Shown here: positions 49,410 to 58,389 of the stretch, piece by piece
Numbering within the stretch: position 1 is the stretch's first letter
Layout: the number at the start of each line of letters is the position of its first letter
Assembly (NCBI RefSeq): GCF_001661075.1
Contig: NZ_CP014870.1
Span: 248,001 to 312,000 of the forward strand
Reading direction: 5' to 3'
DNA: 64,000 nucleotides
From: Pseudomonas silesiensis
GTDB taxonomy: Bacteria; Pseudomonadota; Gammaproteobacteria; Pseudomonadales; Pseudomonadaceae
Position numbers and translations under genes: made by a program
Notes under the pieces: generated by a model
The model's database searches: none
What the model saw: only the letters and a program-made list of their open reading frames with translations
Told to the model about the DNA's origin: nothing

Positions 49410-50117
49410 CTAGAACAGGCGGGCGAGCAGGGCGGTAACGGCGGTTTCGACCCGCAGGATGCGTTCGCCGAGCTGCACCGGTTGCAGGCCGGACTTGCCC
49501 AGCAAGTCGATTTCGTAAGGGATCCAGCCGCCTTCTGGACCGATGGCCAGGGTCACCGGTTCATCCAGGCCACGAGGGCAGGGCGGGTAGTTGCCAGGGT
49601 GGCCAACGAGGCCGAGCGTGCCGTCGGTGATGGCCGGAAGACGATCTTCGACGAACGGCTTGAAGCGCTTTTCGATAACGACGTCCGGCAGCACGCTGTC
49701 CCGCGCCTGTTCGAGGCCGAGGATCAACTGCTCACGAATCGCGTCCGGTTCCAGGAAGGGGGTTTGCCAGAAGCTCTTCTCGACGCGGTAGCTGTTCACC
49801 AGCACGATACGCGGCACACCCATGGCGGCCACGGTCTGGAACACCCTGCGCAGCATTTTCGGGCGTGGCAGGGCCAGTATCAGGGTCAATGGCAGCTTGG
49901 CGGGTGGGGGTTGATCGAGGGTGACGCGCAATTCCGCCTCATCGGCGTCCAGGCGCAGCAATTCGGCCGAGCCCATCAACCCGCCGATACGTCCGACCCG
50001 CAGGCTATCGCCCACCACCGAACGATGGACTTCCTGCATGTGAGTCAACCGGCGATCGCGCAGGATCACCCGGTCGGCCGCAATGAAGTCGGCCTCTTCG
50101 AGGAGCAGCAGGTTCAC
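49410..50117 (-). CDS. rsmE: 16S rRNA m3U1498 methyltransferase
   Basis: Methylates N3 of U1498 in 16S rRNA; a SPOUT-fold (trefoil knot) enzyme. The 235-residue protein has an N-terminal PUA-like part and the knot signatures LAIGPEGGW and [17 protein letters not shown]. It starts with GTG at 50117 and overlaps the tatC stop by 4 nt, so it follows tatABC in the same transcript. Confidence 0.95.
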   Translation of the reverse strand: MNLLLLEEADFIAADRVILRDRRLTHMQEVHRSVVGDSLRVGRIGGLMGSAELLRLDADEAELRVTLDQPPPAKLPLTLILALPRPKMLRRVFQTVAAMGVPRIVLVNSYRVEKSFWQTPFLEPDAIREQLILGLEQARDSVLPDVVIEKRFKPFVEDRLPAITDGTLGLVGHPGNYPPCPRGLDEPVTLAIGPEGGWIPYEIDLLGKSGLQPVQLGERILRVETAVTALLARLF

Positions 50118-50908
50118 GGTTGGGTCGCTGGCGGCTGGTCGTTGTGATCGTCAGCCGGTTGATCGTCCGGGTGCTCGCCGCGTTTGCTGATCAGGCCGCT
50201 GAACAGGATGCCGATCTCGAACAACAGCCACATCGGCACGGCCAGCAGGGTCTGCGAGAAGATGTCCGGCGGTGTAAGGATCATGCCGACCACGAAGCAG
50301 CCGATGATCACATACGGACGGATTTTCTTCAGGTAGGCGACATTGACCACGCCGATCCACACCAGCAGCACCACGGCCACCGGGATTTCGAACGCCACGC
50401 CAAAGGCGAAGAACAGCGTCATGACGAAGTCGAGGTAGCTGCTGATGTCGGTCATCATTTCCACGCCGGCCGGGGTGGCGGCGGCGAAGAATTTGAAGAT
50501 CAGCGGGAACACCAGGTAGTAGGCGAACGCCATGCCGGTGTAGAACAGCATGATGCTGGACACCAGCAATGGCACGGCGATGCGCTTTTCATGCTTGTAC
50601 AGCCCCGGCGCGATGAAGCCCCAGATCTGATGCAGGATCACCGGGATTGCCAGGAACAGCGACACCATCATCGTCAGCTTCAGCGGCGTCAGGAACGGCG
50701 ATGACACGTCGGTGGCGATCATCGTCGCGCCGACCGGCAGGTACTGGCGTAGCGGCGTGGAGACGAAGGTGTAGATCTGCTGGGTGAAGGCGAACAACCC
50801 GGCGAAGATGATGAAAATCGCCGCTACACAGCGCAGCAGGCGGGTACGCAACTCGGTGAGGTGCGAAACCAGCGGCATGTGCTGGTCGTTTTCAGGAAGA
50901 TCGCTCAT
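50114..50908 (-). CDS. tatC: Twin-arginine translocase subunit TatC
   Basis: Six-helix inner-membrane receptor that recognises twin-arginine signal peptides with TatB. The 264-residue protein starts [26 protein letters not shown], holding the conserved HLTELR loop, and contains FTTP-like [11 protein letters not shown] and the conserved loop ALYKHEK-type PGLYKHEKR. Residues after about 240 form an Asp/Pro-rich cytoplasmic tail. It overlaps tatB and rsmE by 4 nt each. Confidence 0.97.
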   Translation of the reverse strand: MSDLPENDQHMPLVSHLTELRTRLLRCVAAIFIIFAGLFAFTQQIYTFVSTPLRQYLPVGATMIATDVSSPFLTPLKLTMMVSLFLAIPVILHQIWGFIAPGLYKHEKRIAVPLLVSSIMLFYTGMAFAYYLVFPLIFKFFAAATPAGVEMMTDISSYLDFVMTLFFAFGVAFEIPVAVVLLVWIGVVNVAYLKKIRPYVIIGCFVVGMILTPPDIFSQTLLAVPMWLLFEIGILFSGLISKRGEHPDDQPADDHNDQPPATQP

Positions 50909-51360
50909 GGGGCTCGCGGCGGCAATGTGGGGTCATGAGGGGCCGGCGCCACAGGCGCAGCCGCAGGTGTAACGGGTTCAACCGCAGGTGCTGCAACCGC
51001 CGGCGGTTCAATGGTGCTCACCGTTCCGGTCGGGGCAGCAGCAGGCATGGCGACTGCTGTCGGAGAATGGTTGTTCTGCTCCGCCACAGGCACAACGGGT
51101 GTCGGCTCCTGCTGGGTCGGCGCGAAAATCTTCCGCGCCTCCTGCTCCATCGACAGAATGTGTTCGTTGTGCAGTTGCCGACGGATCTCGTCGGCACCGA
51201 TTTCACGTTCAACTTCCTGTTTGATCGCGTTGAAGCTGCGCTTCAGGCGACCGACCCACAGGCCGGCGGTGCGCGCGGCGCCCGGCAGACGCTCGGGACC
51301 CAGCACCAGCAGGGCCACGAGGCCGACGAGCAGCAGTTCAGAGAAGCTGATACCAAACAT
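50905..51360 (-). CDS. tatB: Twin-arginine translocase subunit TatB
   Basis: Single-helix subunit that with TatC forms the signal-peptide receptor. [26 protein letters not shown] is the membrane helix plus hinge, with the TatB-specific Glu8, followed by an amphipathic helix ([21 protein letters not shown]). The C-terminal half from about residue 85 is an Ala/Pro/Val-rich, probably unstructured tail. It lies 10 nt after tatA and overlaps tatC by 4 nt. Confidence 0.96.
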   Translation of the reverse strand: MFGISFSELLLVGLVALLVLGPERLPGAARTAGLWVGRLKRSFNAIKQEVEREIGADEIRRQLHNEHILSMEQEARKIFAPTQQEPTPVVPVAEQNNHSPTAVAMPAAAPTGTVSTIEPPAVAAPAVEPVTPAAAPVAPAPHDPTLPPRAP

Positions 51361-51370
51361 TAGTCAGTGC

Positions 51371-51649
51371 TCACACGTCTTTGCGAATCGGCTCTTCGAC
51401 TTTTTGCGCCTGCACGTCGATGGTGTGCGGCGGGTTCACGGACTGTGTGGTCTGTGGTTGAGCAGGGGGTACCGGTTGTTGCGGGGTCACCGTCGGGTCA
51501 GCCGGCTTTTCGTCATCGTTCATGGCCTTGCGAAAGCCCTTGATCGACTCGCCCACGTCGGTGCCGAGGTTCTTCAGCTTTTTGGTGCCGAACACCAGCA
51601 CAACGACAACCAGGATGACGACCCAGTGTTTCCAGTCAAAAATGCCCAT
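51371..51649 (-). CDS. tatA: Twin-arginine translocase subunit TatA
   Basis: Forms the translocation pore or membrane-weakening assembly for folded proteins. The 92-residue protein starts [20 protein letters not shown], then the [19 protein letters not shown] amphipathic helix with the conserved Phe-Gly. A Pro/Gln-rich tail follows. AGAGGAGC lies just before the ATG at 51649; an upstream in-frame extension into hisE is rejected. The hisE stop is 25 nt upstream. Confidence 0.97.
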   Translation of the reverse strand: MGIFDWKHWVVILVVVVLVFGTKKLKNLGTDVGESIKGFRKAMNDDEKPADPTVTPQQPVPPAQPQTTQSVNPPHTIDVQAQKVEEPIRKDV

Positions 51650-51674
51650 GATGCTGCTCCTCTCAAATAGTTGT

Positions 51675-52007
51675 TCAGGCGGACGGGCGCGAGGCTTTCT
51701 CGACGTGTCCGGACAGACCGAAGCGACGGTCCAGTTCATCGAGCACAGCCTGTGGATGTTGCCCCAGTTGGGCGAGCATGACCATGCTGTGGAACCACAA
51801 ATCGGCAGTCTCGTAGATCACATCGCTGCAGTCACCGCTGATCGCGGCGTCCTTGGCGGCAATGATGGTTTCCACCGACTCTTCGCCGACTTTTTCCAGG
51901 ATCTTGTTCAAGCCCTTGTGGTACAGGCTGGCGACATACGAGCTGTCGGCGGCGGCGCCTTTGCGCTCTTCCAGTACCTGGGCCAGGCGGGTCAACGTAT
52001 CACTCAT
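51675..52007 (-). CDS. hisE: Phosphoribosyl-ATP pyrophosphatase
   Basis: Second step of histidine synthesis, converting PR-ATP to PR-AMP and pyrophosphate. The 110-residue all-helical MazG-like protein shows [19 protein letters not shown] and [17 protein letters not shown] with metal-binding acidic residues. In enterobacteria it is fused to HisI; here the genes are separate and overlap by 8 nt. Location between hisI and tatA is the usual Pseudomonas arrangement. Confidence 0.97.
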   Translation of the reverse strand: MSDTLTRLAQVLEERKGAAADSSYVASLYHKGLNKILEKVGEESVETIIAAKDAAISGDCSDVIYETADLWFHSMVMLAQLGQHPQAVLDELDRRFGLSGHVEKASRPSA

Positions 52008-52401
52008 GGGTGTGTCCTGCGCTGTAGATGGCGTGCGGGTCCTTCAGGACCGGGTCGACGGTTGTCCAGTCGCCGTTCTCGAAGACACGGTAGAAGCAGC
52101 TCTGGCGGCCGGTATGACAGGCGATGTCGCCGACCTGCTCGACCATCAGGATGATCACGTCGGCATCACAGTCCAGGCGCATCTCATGCAGGGTTTGCAC
52201 GTGCCCGGATTCTTCGCCTTTGCGCCACAACTTGCCACGGGAGCGTGACCAGTAGATGGCGCGGTTTTCGGCAGCGGTCAGTTCCAGCGCTTCCCGGTTC
52301 ATCCAGGCCATCATCAGGACGCGTCCGGTCTTGTGATCCTGGGCAATCGCCGGCACCAGGCCATCGGCGTCCCACTTGATCTCGTCCAGCCAGTTTTTCA
52401 T
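52000..52401 (-). CDS. hisI: Phosphoribosyl-AMP cyclohydrolase
   Basis: Third step of histidine synthesis, opening the adenine ring of PR-AMP. The 133-residue zinc enzyme contains [10 protein letters not shown], the [16 protein letters not shown] motif, DCDADVII and the zinc cysteines in [13 protein letters not shown] chose the ATG at 52401 ([10 protein letters not shown]) because GGAG lies 6 nt upstream; ATG 52404 is possible. It overlaps hisE by 8 nt. Confidence 0.97.
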   Translation of the reverse strand: MKNWLDEIKWDADGLVPAIAQDHKTGRVLMMAWMNREALELTAAENRAIYWSRSRGKLWRKGEESGHVQTLHEMRLDCDADVIILMVEQVGDIACHTGRQSCFYRVFENGDWTTVDPVLKDPHAIYSAGHTHE

Positions 52402-52482
52402 CATCGACTCCGACAGCGGGCCCGACACTTCATTAGTCGGGCACAGGCGTTGAAACAGTGTGCCAGCGTGCGGGGGCGCTGG

Positions 52483-54087
52483 CTATCGGCGAACGACCAG
52501 ATACAAGCCGACGGCCACCATGATGCCGGCCGGCCAATGGCCCATTTCGTTCAATGGCCCGCCCGCGGCGAGTATCGTGCCGCCGGCCAGGTGCGCGCAA
52601 CCGAGCAGGCGCAGGAACCAGTCGTCCTTGCGTCGATGCCACGGTGGTGGGGGATCGTTGGCGTGGGGCTGGGACATGCGTTCGAGCAGGTCACGGGCCA
52701 TGTTCGCCAGGTGCGGCAGTTGTTCGAACTGGCTCTGCACATTGCCGAGCAAGGCTTTGGGACTGACCCGTTCGCGCATCCAGCGTTCGAGGAACGGCTG
52801 GGCGGTGTTCCACAGATCGAGATCCGGGTACAGCTGTCGGCCCAGGCCCTCAATGTTCAGCAGGGTTTTCTGCAGCAGCACCAGCTGCGGCTGCACTTCC
52901 ATGTTGAAGCGTCGAGCGGTCTGGAACAGGCGCATCAGCACCTGGCCGAAGGAAATATCTTTTAACGGTTTTTCGAAGATCGGCTCGCACACGGTGCGGA
53001 TCGCCGCTTCGAATTCGTTGAGTTTGGTTTCCGCCGGCACCCAGCCCGAATCGATGTGCAATTGGGCCACGCGACGATAATCGCGCTTGAAGAACGCGAA
53101 CAGGTTGCGCGCCAGGTAGTCCTGGTCTTCCGGGGTCAGGCTGCCGACGATGCCGCAGTCGATCGCAATGTATTGCGGGCTCCACGGGTTGACCGTGCTG
53201 ACGAAGATGTTGCCCGGGTGCATGTCGGCGTGGAAGAAGCTGTCGCGGAACACCTGGGTGAAGAAGATCTCCACGCCGCGCTCGGCGAGCATTTTCATGT
53301 CGGTGCGCTGGTCGGCCAGGGTGGCGAGGTCGGTGACCTGGATCCCGTAGATGCGCTCCATCACCAGCACTTTCGGCCGGCACCAGTCCCAATAGACTTG
53401 CGGTACGTAAAGCAGATCCGAGCCGTCGAAGTTGCGTTTCAACTGGCTGGCGTTCGCCGCTTCGCGCAACAGGTCGAGTTCGTCGTAGATGGTTTTTTCG
53501 TAATCCTGGACCACGTCCACCGGGTGCAGCAGGCGTGCGTCGGCCGAGAGCTTTTCGGCGGCGCGGGCGAGGATGAACAGCCACGCCAGGTCCTGGGCAA
53601 TGATCGGTTTCAGGCCCGGGCGGATGACCTTGACCACCACTTCTTCGCCGGTTTTCAGTTGCGCGGCATGCACCTGCGCCACCGAGGCCGAGGCCAGCGG
53701 TTCGACGTCGAAGCGGCTGAACACTTCACTGATTTTTTTGCCGAGCTGCTCTTCGATCAGCCTGATCGACACTTGCGAGTCGAACGGCGGCACCCGGTCC
53801 TGCAGCTTCATCAGCTCATCGGCGATATCTTCGGGCAGCAGGTCGCGGCGAGTGGAGAGAATCTGTCCGAACTTGATGAAAATCGGCCCCAGGTCCTGCA
53901 GCGCCAGACGCAGTCGCGCACCGCGGCTCAGGTCCAGGGTCTTGCGCGGGAACCAGCGCCACGGCAAGGCATAGCGCAGCGCCAGCAGAAACCAGGGCAA
54001 TGGCAGGGCGAACAGCAGGTCATCGAGGCGGTAGCGAATCACAACGCGCTGGATGCGCAACAAACGGCGGACGGCAAGCAGCTTCAT
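52483..54087 (-). CDS. ubiB: UbiB ubiquinone biosynthesis kinase-like protein
   Basis: Atypical ADCK/COQ8-family ATPase needed for ubiquinone synthesis, probably helping extract lipid intermediates from the membrane. The 534-residue protein has the diagnostic KxGQ motif in [16 protein letters not shown] and the Ala-rich loop [13 protein letters not shown]. Kinase-like motifs [18 protein letters not shown] and AIDCGIVG follow. A C-terminal hydrophobic pair of helices ([29 protein letters not shown]) anchors it. ATGA overlap with ubiJ. Confidence 0.96.
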   Translation of the reverse strand: MKLLAVRRLLRIQRVVIRYRLDDLLFALPLPWFLLALRYALPWRWFPRKTLDLSRGARLRLALQDLGPIFIKFGQILSTRRDLLPEDIADELMKLQDRVPPFDSQVSIRLIEEQLGKKISEVFSRFDVEPLASASVAQVHAAQLKTGEEVVVKVIRPGLKPIIAQDLAWLFILARAAEKLSADARLLHPVDVVQDYEKTIYDELDLLREAANASQLKRNFDGSDLLYVPQVYWDWCRPKVLVMERIYGIQVTDLATLADQRTDMKMLAERGVEIFFTQVFRDSFFHADMHPGNIFVSTVNPWSPQYIAIDCGIVGSLTPEDQDYLARNLFAFFKRDYRRVAQLHIDSGWVPAETKLNEFEAAIRTVCEPIFEKPLKDISFGQVLMRLFQTARRFNMEVQPQLVLLQKTLLNIEGLGRQLYPDLDLWNTAQPFLERWMRERVSPKALLGNVQSQFEQLPHLANMARDLLERMSQPHANDPPPPWHRRKDDWFLRLLGCAHLAGGTILAAGGPLNEMGHWPAGIMVAVGLYLVVRR

Positions 54088-54707
54088 GCGTTATCGCTTG
54101 GGTCGAGGGATCGGGAGAGGCGCTCGAAACGCGCCTCGAGACGTTCCAGATCGAGTTTGATCTGGTCCAGTTCGCTGAAACGGGCTTCGGCTTCGCGCTG
54201 CCCGACGAGGGTGCGCGACTCTTCGGCCAGGTATTCGCCCAGATTCTGGTTCAGGCTGGCGAACCCTTGCTGGTACCAGCGTGCGCGGCTGCGCAGATGA
54301 CCGCCGACCAGATGCGTGGCGACCGGTCCCAGCCAGCGAGAGAGTTCGTACTCCCAGTCCAGCTCAAGGTCCTGAAGGATCGCCGCCAGTTCCAGCAGCA
54401 CGCCGCTGTCGCCGTCGAGTTCGACTTCAGGGCCATGCAGGACCGAGGTCTTGTCCTTGCTCATCGCCAGTTTCAACAGGCTCGAGGCTGGTGCACGCAA
54501 GGTGCAGTCGGCGCCGGTTTCCCAGTGGGCGGCGAGCATCAGGCCTTCATCGCTGGGCAGGATGAACAGTTGCAGCGCCGGGCTGCGGCAGTCGACGGCA
54601 ATCACCTTGCCGCTCAAATGCGCCAGCCGCGGCAACGCCGTGCTGTCGAGCCGCAGCACCCGGTTCAGTCCGAGTTCGACGCTGGCGAGCAGGCCGGCCA
54701 GCAACAT
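54084..54707 (-). CDS. ubiJ: UbiJ ubiquinone biosynthesis accessory factor
   Basis: SCP2-fold lipid-binding protein that organises the soluble Ubi complex with UbiK. The 207-residue protein has a hydrophobic SCP2 domain in the first about 130 residues and an amphipathic, coiled-coil-like C terminus ([21 protein letters not shown]). It overlaps ubiE by 1 nt (TGATG) and ubiB by 4 nt. Confidence 0.94.
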   Translation of the reverse strand: MLLAGLLASVELGLNRVLRLDSTALPRLAHLSGKVIAVDCRSPALQLFILPSDEGLMLAAHWETGADCTLRAPASSLLKLAMSKDKTSVLHGPEVELDGDSGVLLELAAILQDLELDWEYELSRWLGPVATHLVGGHLRSRARWYQQGFASLNQNLGEYLAEESRTLVGQREAEARFSELDQIKLDLERLEARFERLSRSLDPSDNA

Positions 54708-55477
54708 CAGGGTTTGATGCCGCGGTGCAAGGCAACGATGCCTGCGGTCATGTTGTGATAGGTCACGCGGTCGAAACCGGCCTCGACCATCATCGACTTC
54801 AGGGTTTCCTGGTTCGGGTGCATGCGGATCGATTCGGCCAGGTAGCGATAGCTTTCCGAGTCGTTGGTGATCAGCTTGCCCATCAGCGGCATGAAGGCGA
54901 ACGAGTAGGCGTCGTAGGCTTTGGACATCAGCGCATTGGTCGGCTTGGAGAATTCCAGCACCAGCAGGCGGCCACCCGGTTTCAGCACGCGCAGCATCGA
55001 GCGCAGGGCATCTTCCTTGTGGGTGACGTTGCGCAGGCCGAAGGCGATGGTCACGCAGTCGAAATGGTTGTCCGGGAACGGCAGCTTTTCGGCGTCGGCC
55101 TGGACGAATTCGACGTTGCCGGCCACGCCCAGATCCAGCAGGCGGTCACGACCGACCTTGAGCATGGATTCGTTGATGTCGGCGAGCACGACCTGGCCGG
55201 TCGGGCCCACGAGGTGCGAGAACTTCTTGGTCAGGTCGCCGGTGCCGCCAGCGATGTCCAGCACCCGGTTGCCGGTGCGAACGCCCGACAGCTCGATCGC
55301 AAAACGCTTCCACAGACGGTGCATGCCACCCGACAGGAGGTCGTTCATCAAGTCGTACTTGGCCGCTACCGAGTGGAATACCTCAGCGACTTTTTCCGCT
55401 TTCTGGCTTTCCGGAACGTTTTTGAAGCCGAAGTGAGTGGTGGGTTCGGCATCGCTGCCTTTGCGCTGATCAGTCAT
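54707..55477 (-). CDS. ubiE: UbiE/MenG C-methyltransferase
   Basis: SAM-dependent C-methylation in ubiquinone (and menaquinone) synthesis. The 256-residue protein has the family signature [20 protein letters not shown] motif [13 protein letters not shown], motif post-[11 protein letters not shown] and [15 protein letters not shown] chose the ATG at 55477 ([11 protein letters not shown]), matching the family start. It is the first gene of the ubiE-ubiJ-ubiB unit. Confidence 0.97.
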   Translation of the reverse strand: MTDQRKGSDAEPTTHFGFKNVPESQKAEKVAEVFHSVAAKYDLMNDLLSGGMHRLWKRFAIELSGVRTGNRVLDIAGGTGDLTKKFSHLVGPTGQVVLADINESMLKVGRDRLLDLGVAGNVEFVQADAEKLPFPDNHFDCVTIAFGLRNVTHKEDALRSMLRVLKPGGRLLVLEFSKPTNALMSKAYDAYSFAFMPLMGKLITNDSESYRYLAESIRMHPNQETLKSMMVEAGFDRVTYHNMTAGIVALHRGIKP

Positions 55478-55632
55478 ATCGCTGTCACCAAAAGAGAATG
55501 CGGGACATTCTAATCCCGGTGGCCTGCTTTGTCTTGGCAAGGCTGAGGGTAAGATGGGCAATCGCCGGGACGTTTTGCCGCAGCAGCGGTCAAGATGCTT
55601 CAGGAAAGTATCCATAAAGCAGGAGTCATTCG

Positions 55633-55908
55633 ATGGCCCATTTTAGTGTTGAGCGTGCCCACGGCCTGGGCAAGGAAGCGGCCCGCGAGAAGGCCGACAA
55701 GTTGGCGCAGAAGCTGTCCGAGCAATATGGCCTGGTACCGCAATGGTCCGGCGATACGCTGAACCTCAAGCGTTCGGGTGTGAAAGGCGAGGTGCATGTC
55801 AGCGAAGACTCGATCCGCGTCGATGTGGAGTTGGGCCTGATGATGTCGGCCATGAGCGGCATGATCAAATCGGAAATCGAGAAGGCCCTCGATAAAGCGT
55901 TGGTCTGA
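55633..55908 (+). CDS. Polyhydroxyalkanoic acid system family protein
   Basis: A 91-residue protein of the small family found near pha and ubi genes. The basic N-terminal segment [20 protein letters not shown] is followed by [19 protein letters not shown] and an amphipathic end. It is predicted soluble and small-molecule or granule associated; no activity is known to me. A clear ribosome site (AGGAG) precedes the ATG. It is divergent from ubiE. Confidence 0.9.
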   Translation: MAHFSVERAHGLGKEAAREKADKLAQKLSEQYGLVPQWSGDTLNLKRSGVKGEVHVSEDSIRVDVELGLMMSAMSGMIKSEIEKALDKALV

Positions 55909-55935
55909 TCCGCACTGGATGTGTGAATGCAGTCC

Positions 55936-56027
55936 CTGTAGGAGCGAGCTTGCTCGCGATAGCGGAGTATCAGGCAACATCTATGTTGAATGTTATGGCC
56001 TCATCGCGAGCAAGCTCGCTCCCACAT
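55936..56027. repeat. REPIN (spacer subfamily B)
   Basis: CTGTAGGAGCGAGCTTGCTC and the inverse CGAGCAAGCTCGCTCCCACA; one head is GTAGG and the other GTGGG. The spacer has CAACAT...ATGTTGAATGTTATGGCC. Confidence 0.9.
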
Positions 56028-56157
56028 TTTTATGCGGTGCCTGCCGAAGGTTCATCTCATTTGTTAGGGTGCCGTTTCTAATTATTCTCACTACTTTGTG
56101 CCTGAGCCCGACACTTTCGCGGGCAGTTCCTCAAACCTTCTGCGCGTGAGGTGCACC

Positions 56158-56580
56158 ATGGCCAAAGTTATTTTGAAGAAAAAAATCGACGCTTCGACAA
56201 CTGCTCTGAGCGACGTCAAATCCTATGCTCGCAAGATCTGGCTGGCAGGCCTGGGGGCTTACGCCAGAGTCGGTCAAGAAGGTAGCGAGTACTTTCAAGA
56301 GTTGATCGTTGCCGGTCAAGCTGTTGAAAAGAAAGGCAAAGAAGCCGTTGCCGAGAAGCTCGAAGCAGCGAATGCCGAGATCGATGAAGCCAAGACTGAA
56401 GTCAGCTCTTTCAAAGGCAAGGTCGAAGTACAACTCGACAAAGTCGAGAAGGCTTTCGACTCGCGTGTCGCAAGTACCTTGAATCGTATCGGCATTCCGT
56501 CTAAACATGACGTGGAGACACTCTCTGCCAAGCTCGATGAGCTGACGGCATTGCTCGAACGCGTCGCGCGTAAATCTTAA
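56158..56580 (+). CDS. phaI: PHA granule phasin PhaI
   Basis: A 140-residue phasin that coats medium-chain-length PHA granules. It has the shared phasin segment YARKIWLAGLGAYARVGQEG, then a heptad-rich helical region with VEVQLDKVEKAFDSRVASTLNRIG. It lacks the Lys/Ala tail of PhaF. I chose the ATG at 56158 with GAGGTG upstream; it starts 10 nt after GTGAG. phaF follows after 10 nt. Confidence 0.95.
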   Translation: MAKVILKKKIDASTTALSDVKSYARKIWLAGLGAYARVGQEGSEYFQELIVAGQAVEKKGKEAVAEKLEAANAEIDEAKTEVSSFKGKVEVQLDKVEKAFDSRVASTLNRIGIPSKHDVETLSAKLDELTALLERVARKS

Positions 56581-56590
56581 GGAGAACGGG

Positions 56591-57424
56591 ATGGCTGGTA
56601 AAAAGAACACCGATAAAGAAGGCAGCTCGTGGATTGGGAAAGTCGAAGACTACTCCCGCAAAATCTGGCTGGCTGGTTTGGGCGTGTACTCGAAGATCGA
56701 CACTGACGGCAGCAAGCTCTTCGATGCATTGGTTAAAGATGGCGAGAAAGCCGAGAAGCTCACCAAGAGCGCTGTCGATAAGAAAGTCGATGCCGCCAAG
56801 GATTCCGCTACTTCGGCCAAGTCGCGTATCAGCGGCGTGAAAGATCGTGCAATGGGCAAGTGGGATGAGCTGGAAGGGGCTTTCGACAAGCGCCTGAACA
56901 GTGCCATTTCGCGCCTGGGTGTACCAAGCCGCAATGAGGTCAAGGCACTGCACAGCAAGGTCGATACCCTGACCAAGCAAATCGAAAAACTCACCGGCGC
57001 CAAGGTTGCACCTGTTGCGGCCAAAACCGCAGCGGCCAAACCTGCGGCAAAATCGACGGCCAAGCCGCTGGCCAAGGCTGCCGCTAAACCGGTAGCCAAA
57101 GCCGCAACGAAAGTCGCGTCCGCAGCCAAGTCGGCTACTAAAACTGCCGCCGCTAAACCTGCTGCAGCCAAGACAGCGGCCAAAACGGTTGCGGCCAAAA
57201 CCGCAGCGGCCAAACCGGCCGCCAAGCCAGCGGCAAAACCTGCTGCGGCGAAGAAGCCGGCAGTGAAAAAACCGGCAGCGCCGAAAGCCGCTGCACCAAA
57301 ACCGGCAGAGGTTGCTGCGAAACCGGCGGCCCCGGTCAGCGCATCGAACTCGGCTGCTGCACCGACCCCTGCTGCAACCCCGACTGCCGCGCCAGCTCCA
57401 TCGACGCCAACCAGTCAGTCCTGA
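56591..57424 (+). CDS. phaF: PHA granule-associated, nucleoid-binding phasin PhaF
   Basis: The first about 140 residues are a phasin domain like PhaI (YSRKIWLAGLGVYSKI, and FDKRLNSAISRLGVPSRNEV). The rest is a histone H1-like tail of AAKPAAK / AAKTAA repeats that binds DNA and, in P. putida, helps segregate granules between daughter cells. The 277-residue length depends on repeat number, which varies between strains. It ends at a strong terminator and is convergent with phaD. Confidence 0.97.
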   Translation: MAGKKNTDKEGSSWIGKVEDYSRKIWLAGLGVYSKIDTDGSKLFDALVKDGEKAEKLTKSAVDKKVDAAKDSATSAKSRISGVKDRAMGKWDELEGAFDKRLNSAISRLGVPSRNEVKALHSKVDTLTKQIEKLTGAKVAPVAAKTAAAKPAAKSTAKPLAKAAAKPVAKAATKVASAAKSATKTAAAKPAAAKTAAKTVAAKTAAAKPAAKPAAKPAAAKKPAVKKPAAPKAAAPKPAEVAAKPAAPVSASNSAAAPTPAATPTAAPAPSTPTSQS

Positions 57425-57441
57425 TTTTTCCGGGACTCAAG

Positions 57442-57474
57442 AAAACGCCCGGCCTGCAAAGGTCGGGCGTTTTT
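57442..57474 (+). terminator. Terminator of phaIF
   Basis: Stem AAAACGCCCG-G-CCT, loop GCAA, AGG-T-CGGGCGTTTT then T run, 17 nt after the phaF stop. Confidence 0.93.
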
Positions 57475-57498
57475 GTTTGTGCAATAACCGCTGCAGAT

Positions 57499-57589
57499 CC
57501 CGTGTAGGAGCGAGCTTGCTCGCGATGGTGTGTCAGTCGACACCAATGTGACTGACACACCATCGCGAGCAAGCTCGCTCCTACACGGG
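57499..57589. repeat. Near-perfect REPIN palindrome between phaF and phaD
   Basis: CCCGTGTAGGAGCGAGCTTG to its exact inverse at 57589. The inner arms (CGATGGTGTGTCAGT / ACTGACACACCATCG) are also complementary, so nearly all 91 bases pair around a 10-nt loop. Confidence 0.93.
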
Positions 57590-57591
57590 GA

Positions 57592-58212
57592 TTACTCGTG
57601 TTCTTCGAGGTATTGGAGTGCCATTTGCTCGGTCGCCACCTTGATCGGCGGCAGCAGATGCGGCGCCACCAGCATCATGATCTGATACACCACCAGCCTC
57701 ACCTCGCCCCCACGATCCAGAATCCGCTGATAGTCCAGCGAGAACAGCAGTGTCATGGTGATCTGCTCCACCAGCTGACCCAGCGCCTGGGTGTCGCTGA
57801 CCAACTGCCCCTTAGCTTTCAATTGCGCCAGCAATGAAGCCAGCGTGCGCTTGAGCGCGTTGAGCAGGTTGCGGATGCCCTTGGCCAGCTTCGGCAGGCG
57901 CCCGGCCAGGTTCGACAGGTCCTGGAACAGAAACCGGTAATGCGCCAGGCGCTCGACGATCAGGTGCAGGAACAGCCAGTAATCTTCGGGGGCCAGTTCG
58001 ACGTCGTGAGGTGGATCGAGCAGTGGCGCAAGTTCGGCCTGGAAGCGCTCGAACAACCCGAGTATCAGTGGTTCCTTGCCGTGGAAGTGGTAGTAAAGAT
58101 TGCCCGGGCTAATCCCCATTTCATTGGCAACTTCCATGGTGGAGACGTTCGGTTCGCCCTTTTCATTGAACAACTGCAGGGCACATTCGAGGATCCGGTC
58201 GCGGGTTTTCAT
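57592..58212 (-). CDS. phaD: PhaD TetR-family activator of pha genes
   Basis: TetR-like regulator that in P. putida activates both the phaC1 and phaI promoters, probably sensing a fatty-acid intermediate. The 206-residue protein has an N-terminal helix-turn-helix (STMEVANEMGISPGNLYYHFHGKEPLI) and an all-helical ligand domain. It is transcribed after phaC2, which ends 177 nt upstream, with a REPIN between. Confidence 0.95.
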   Translation of the reverse strand: MKTRDRILECALQLFNEKGEPNVSTMEVANEMGISPGNLYYHFHGKEPLILGLFERFQAELAPLLDPPHDVELAPEDYWLFLHLIVERLAHYRFLFQDLSNLAGRLPKLAKGIRNLLNALKRTLASLLAQLKAKGQLVSDTQALGQLVEQITMTLLFSLDYQRILDRGGEVRLVVYQIMMLVAPHLLPPIKVATEQMALQYLEEHE

Positions 58213-58257
58213 CCAGTCTTCTTAATGATCGAGTCATGCCACGGCCAATGCCTGTCT

Positions 58258-58360
58258 CTGTAGGAGCGAGCTTGCTCGCGAAAAACGAGGGGAACACGCG
58301 GTTGACCAGGCAGCACGCGTTATCGTTAACGTCCATCGCGAGCAAGCTCGCTCCTACAGG
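58258..58360. repeat. REPIN (spacer subfamily A)
   Basis: CTGTAGGAGCGAGCTTGCTC and its inverse flank a spacer with GCGTTATCGTTAACGTCC. It lies between phaC2 and phaD. Confidence 0.92.
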
Positions 58361-58389
58361 ATTGAAGGCTGGCTGCAGCGTTTTAAGGT

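Noticed and set aside
57007..57300. Repetitive 3' half of phaF as a mobile or satellite repeat
   Set aside because: It is in frame and encodes the known Ala-Lys-Pro tail of PhaF.
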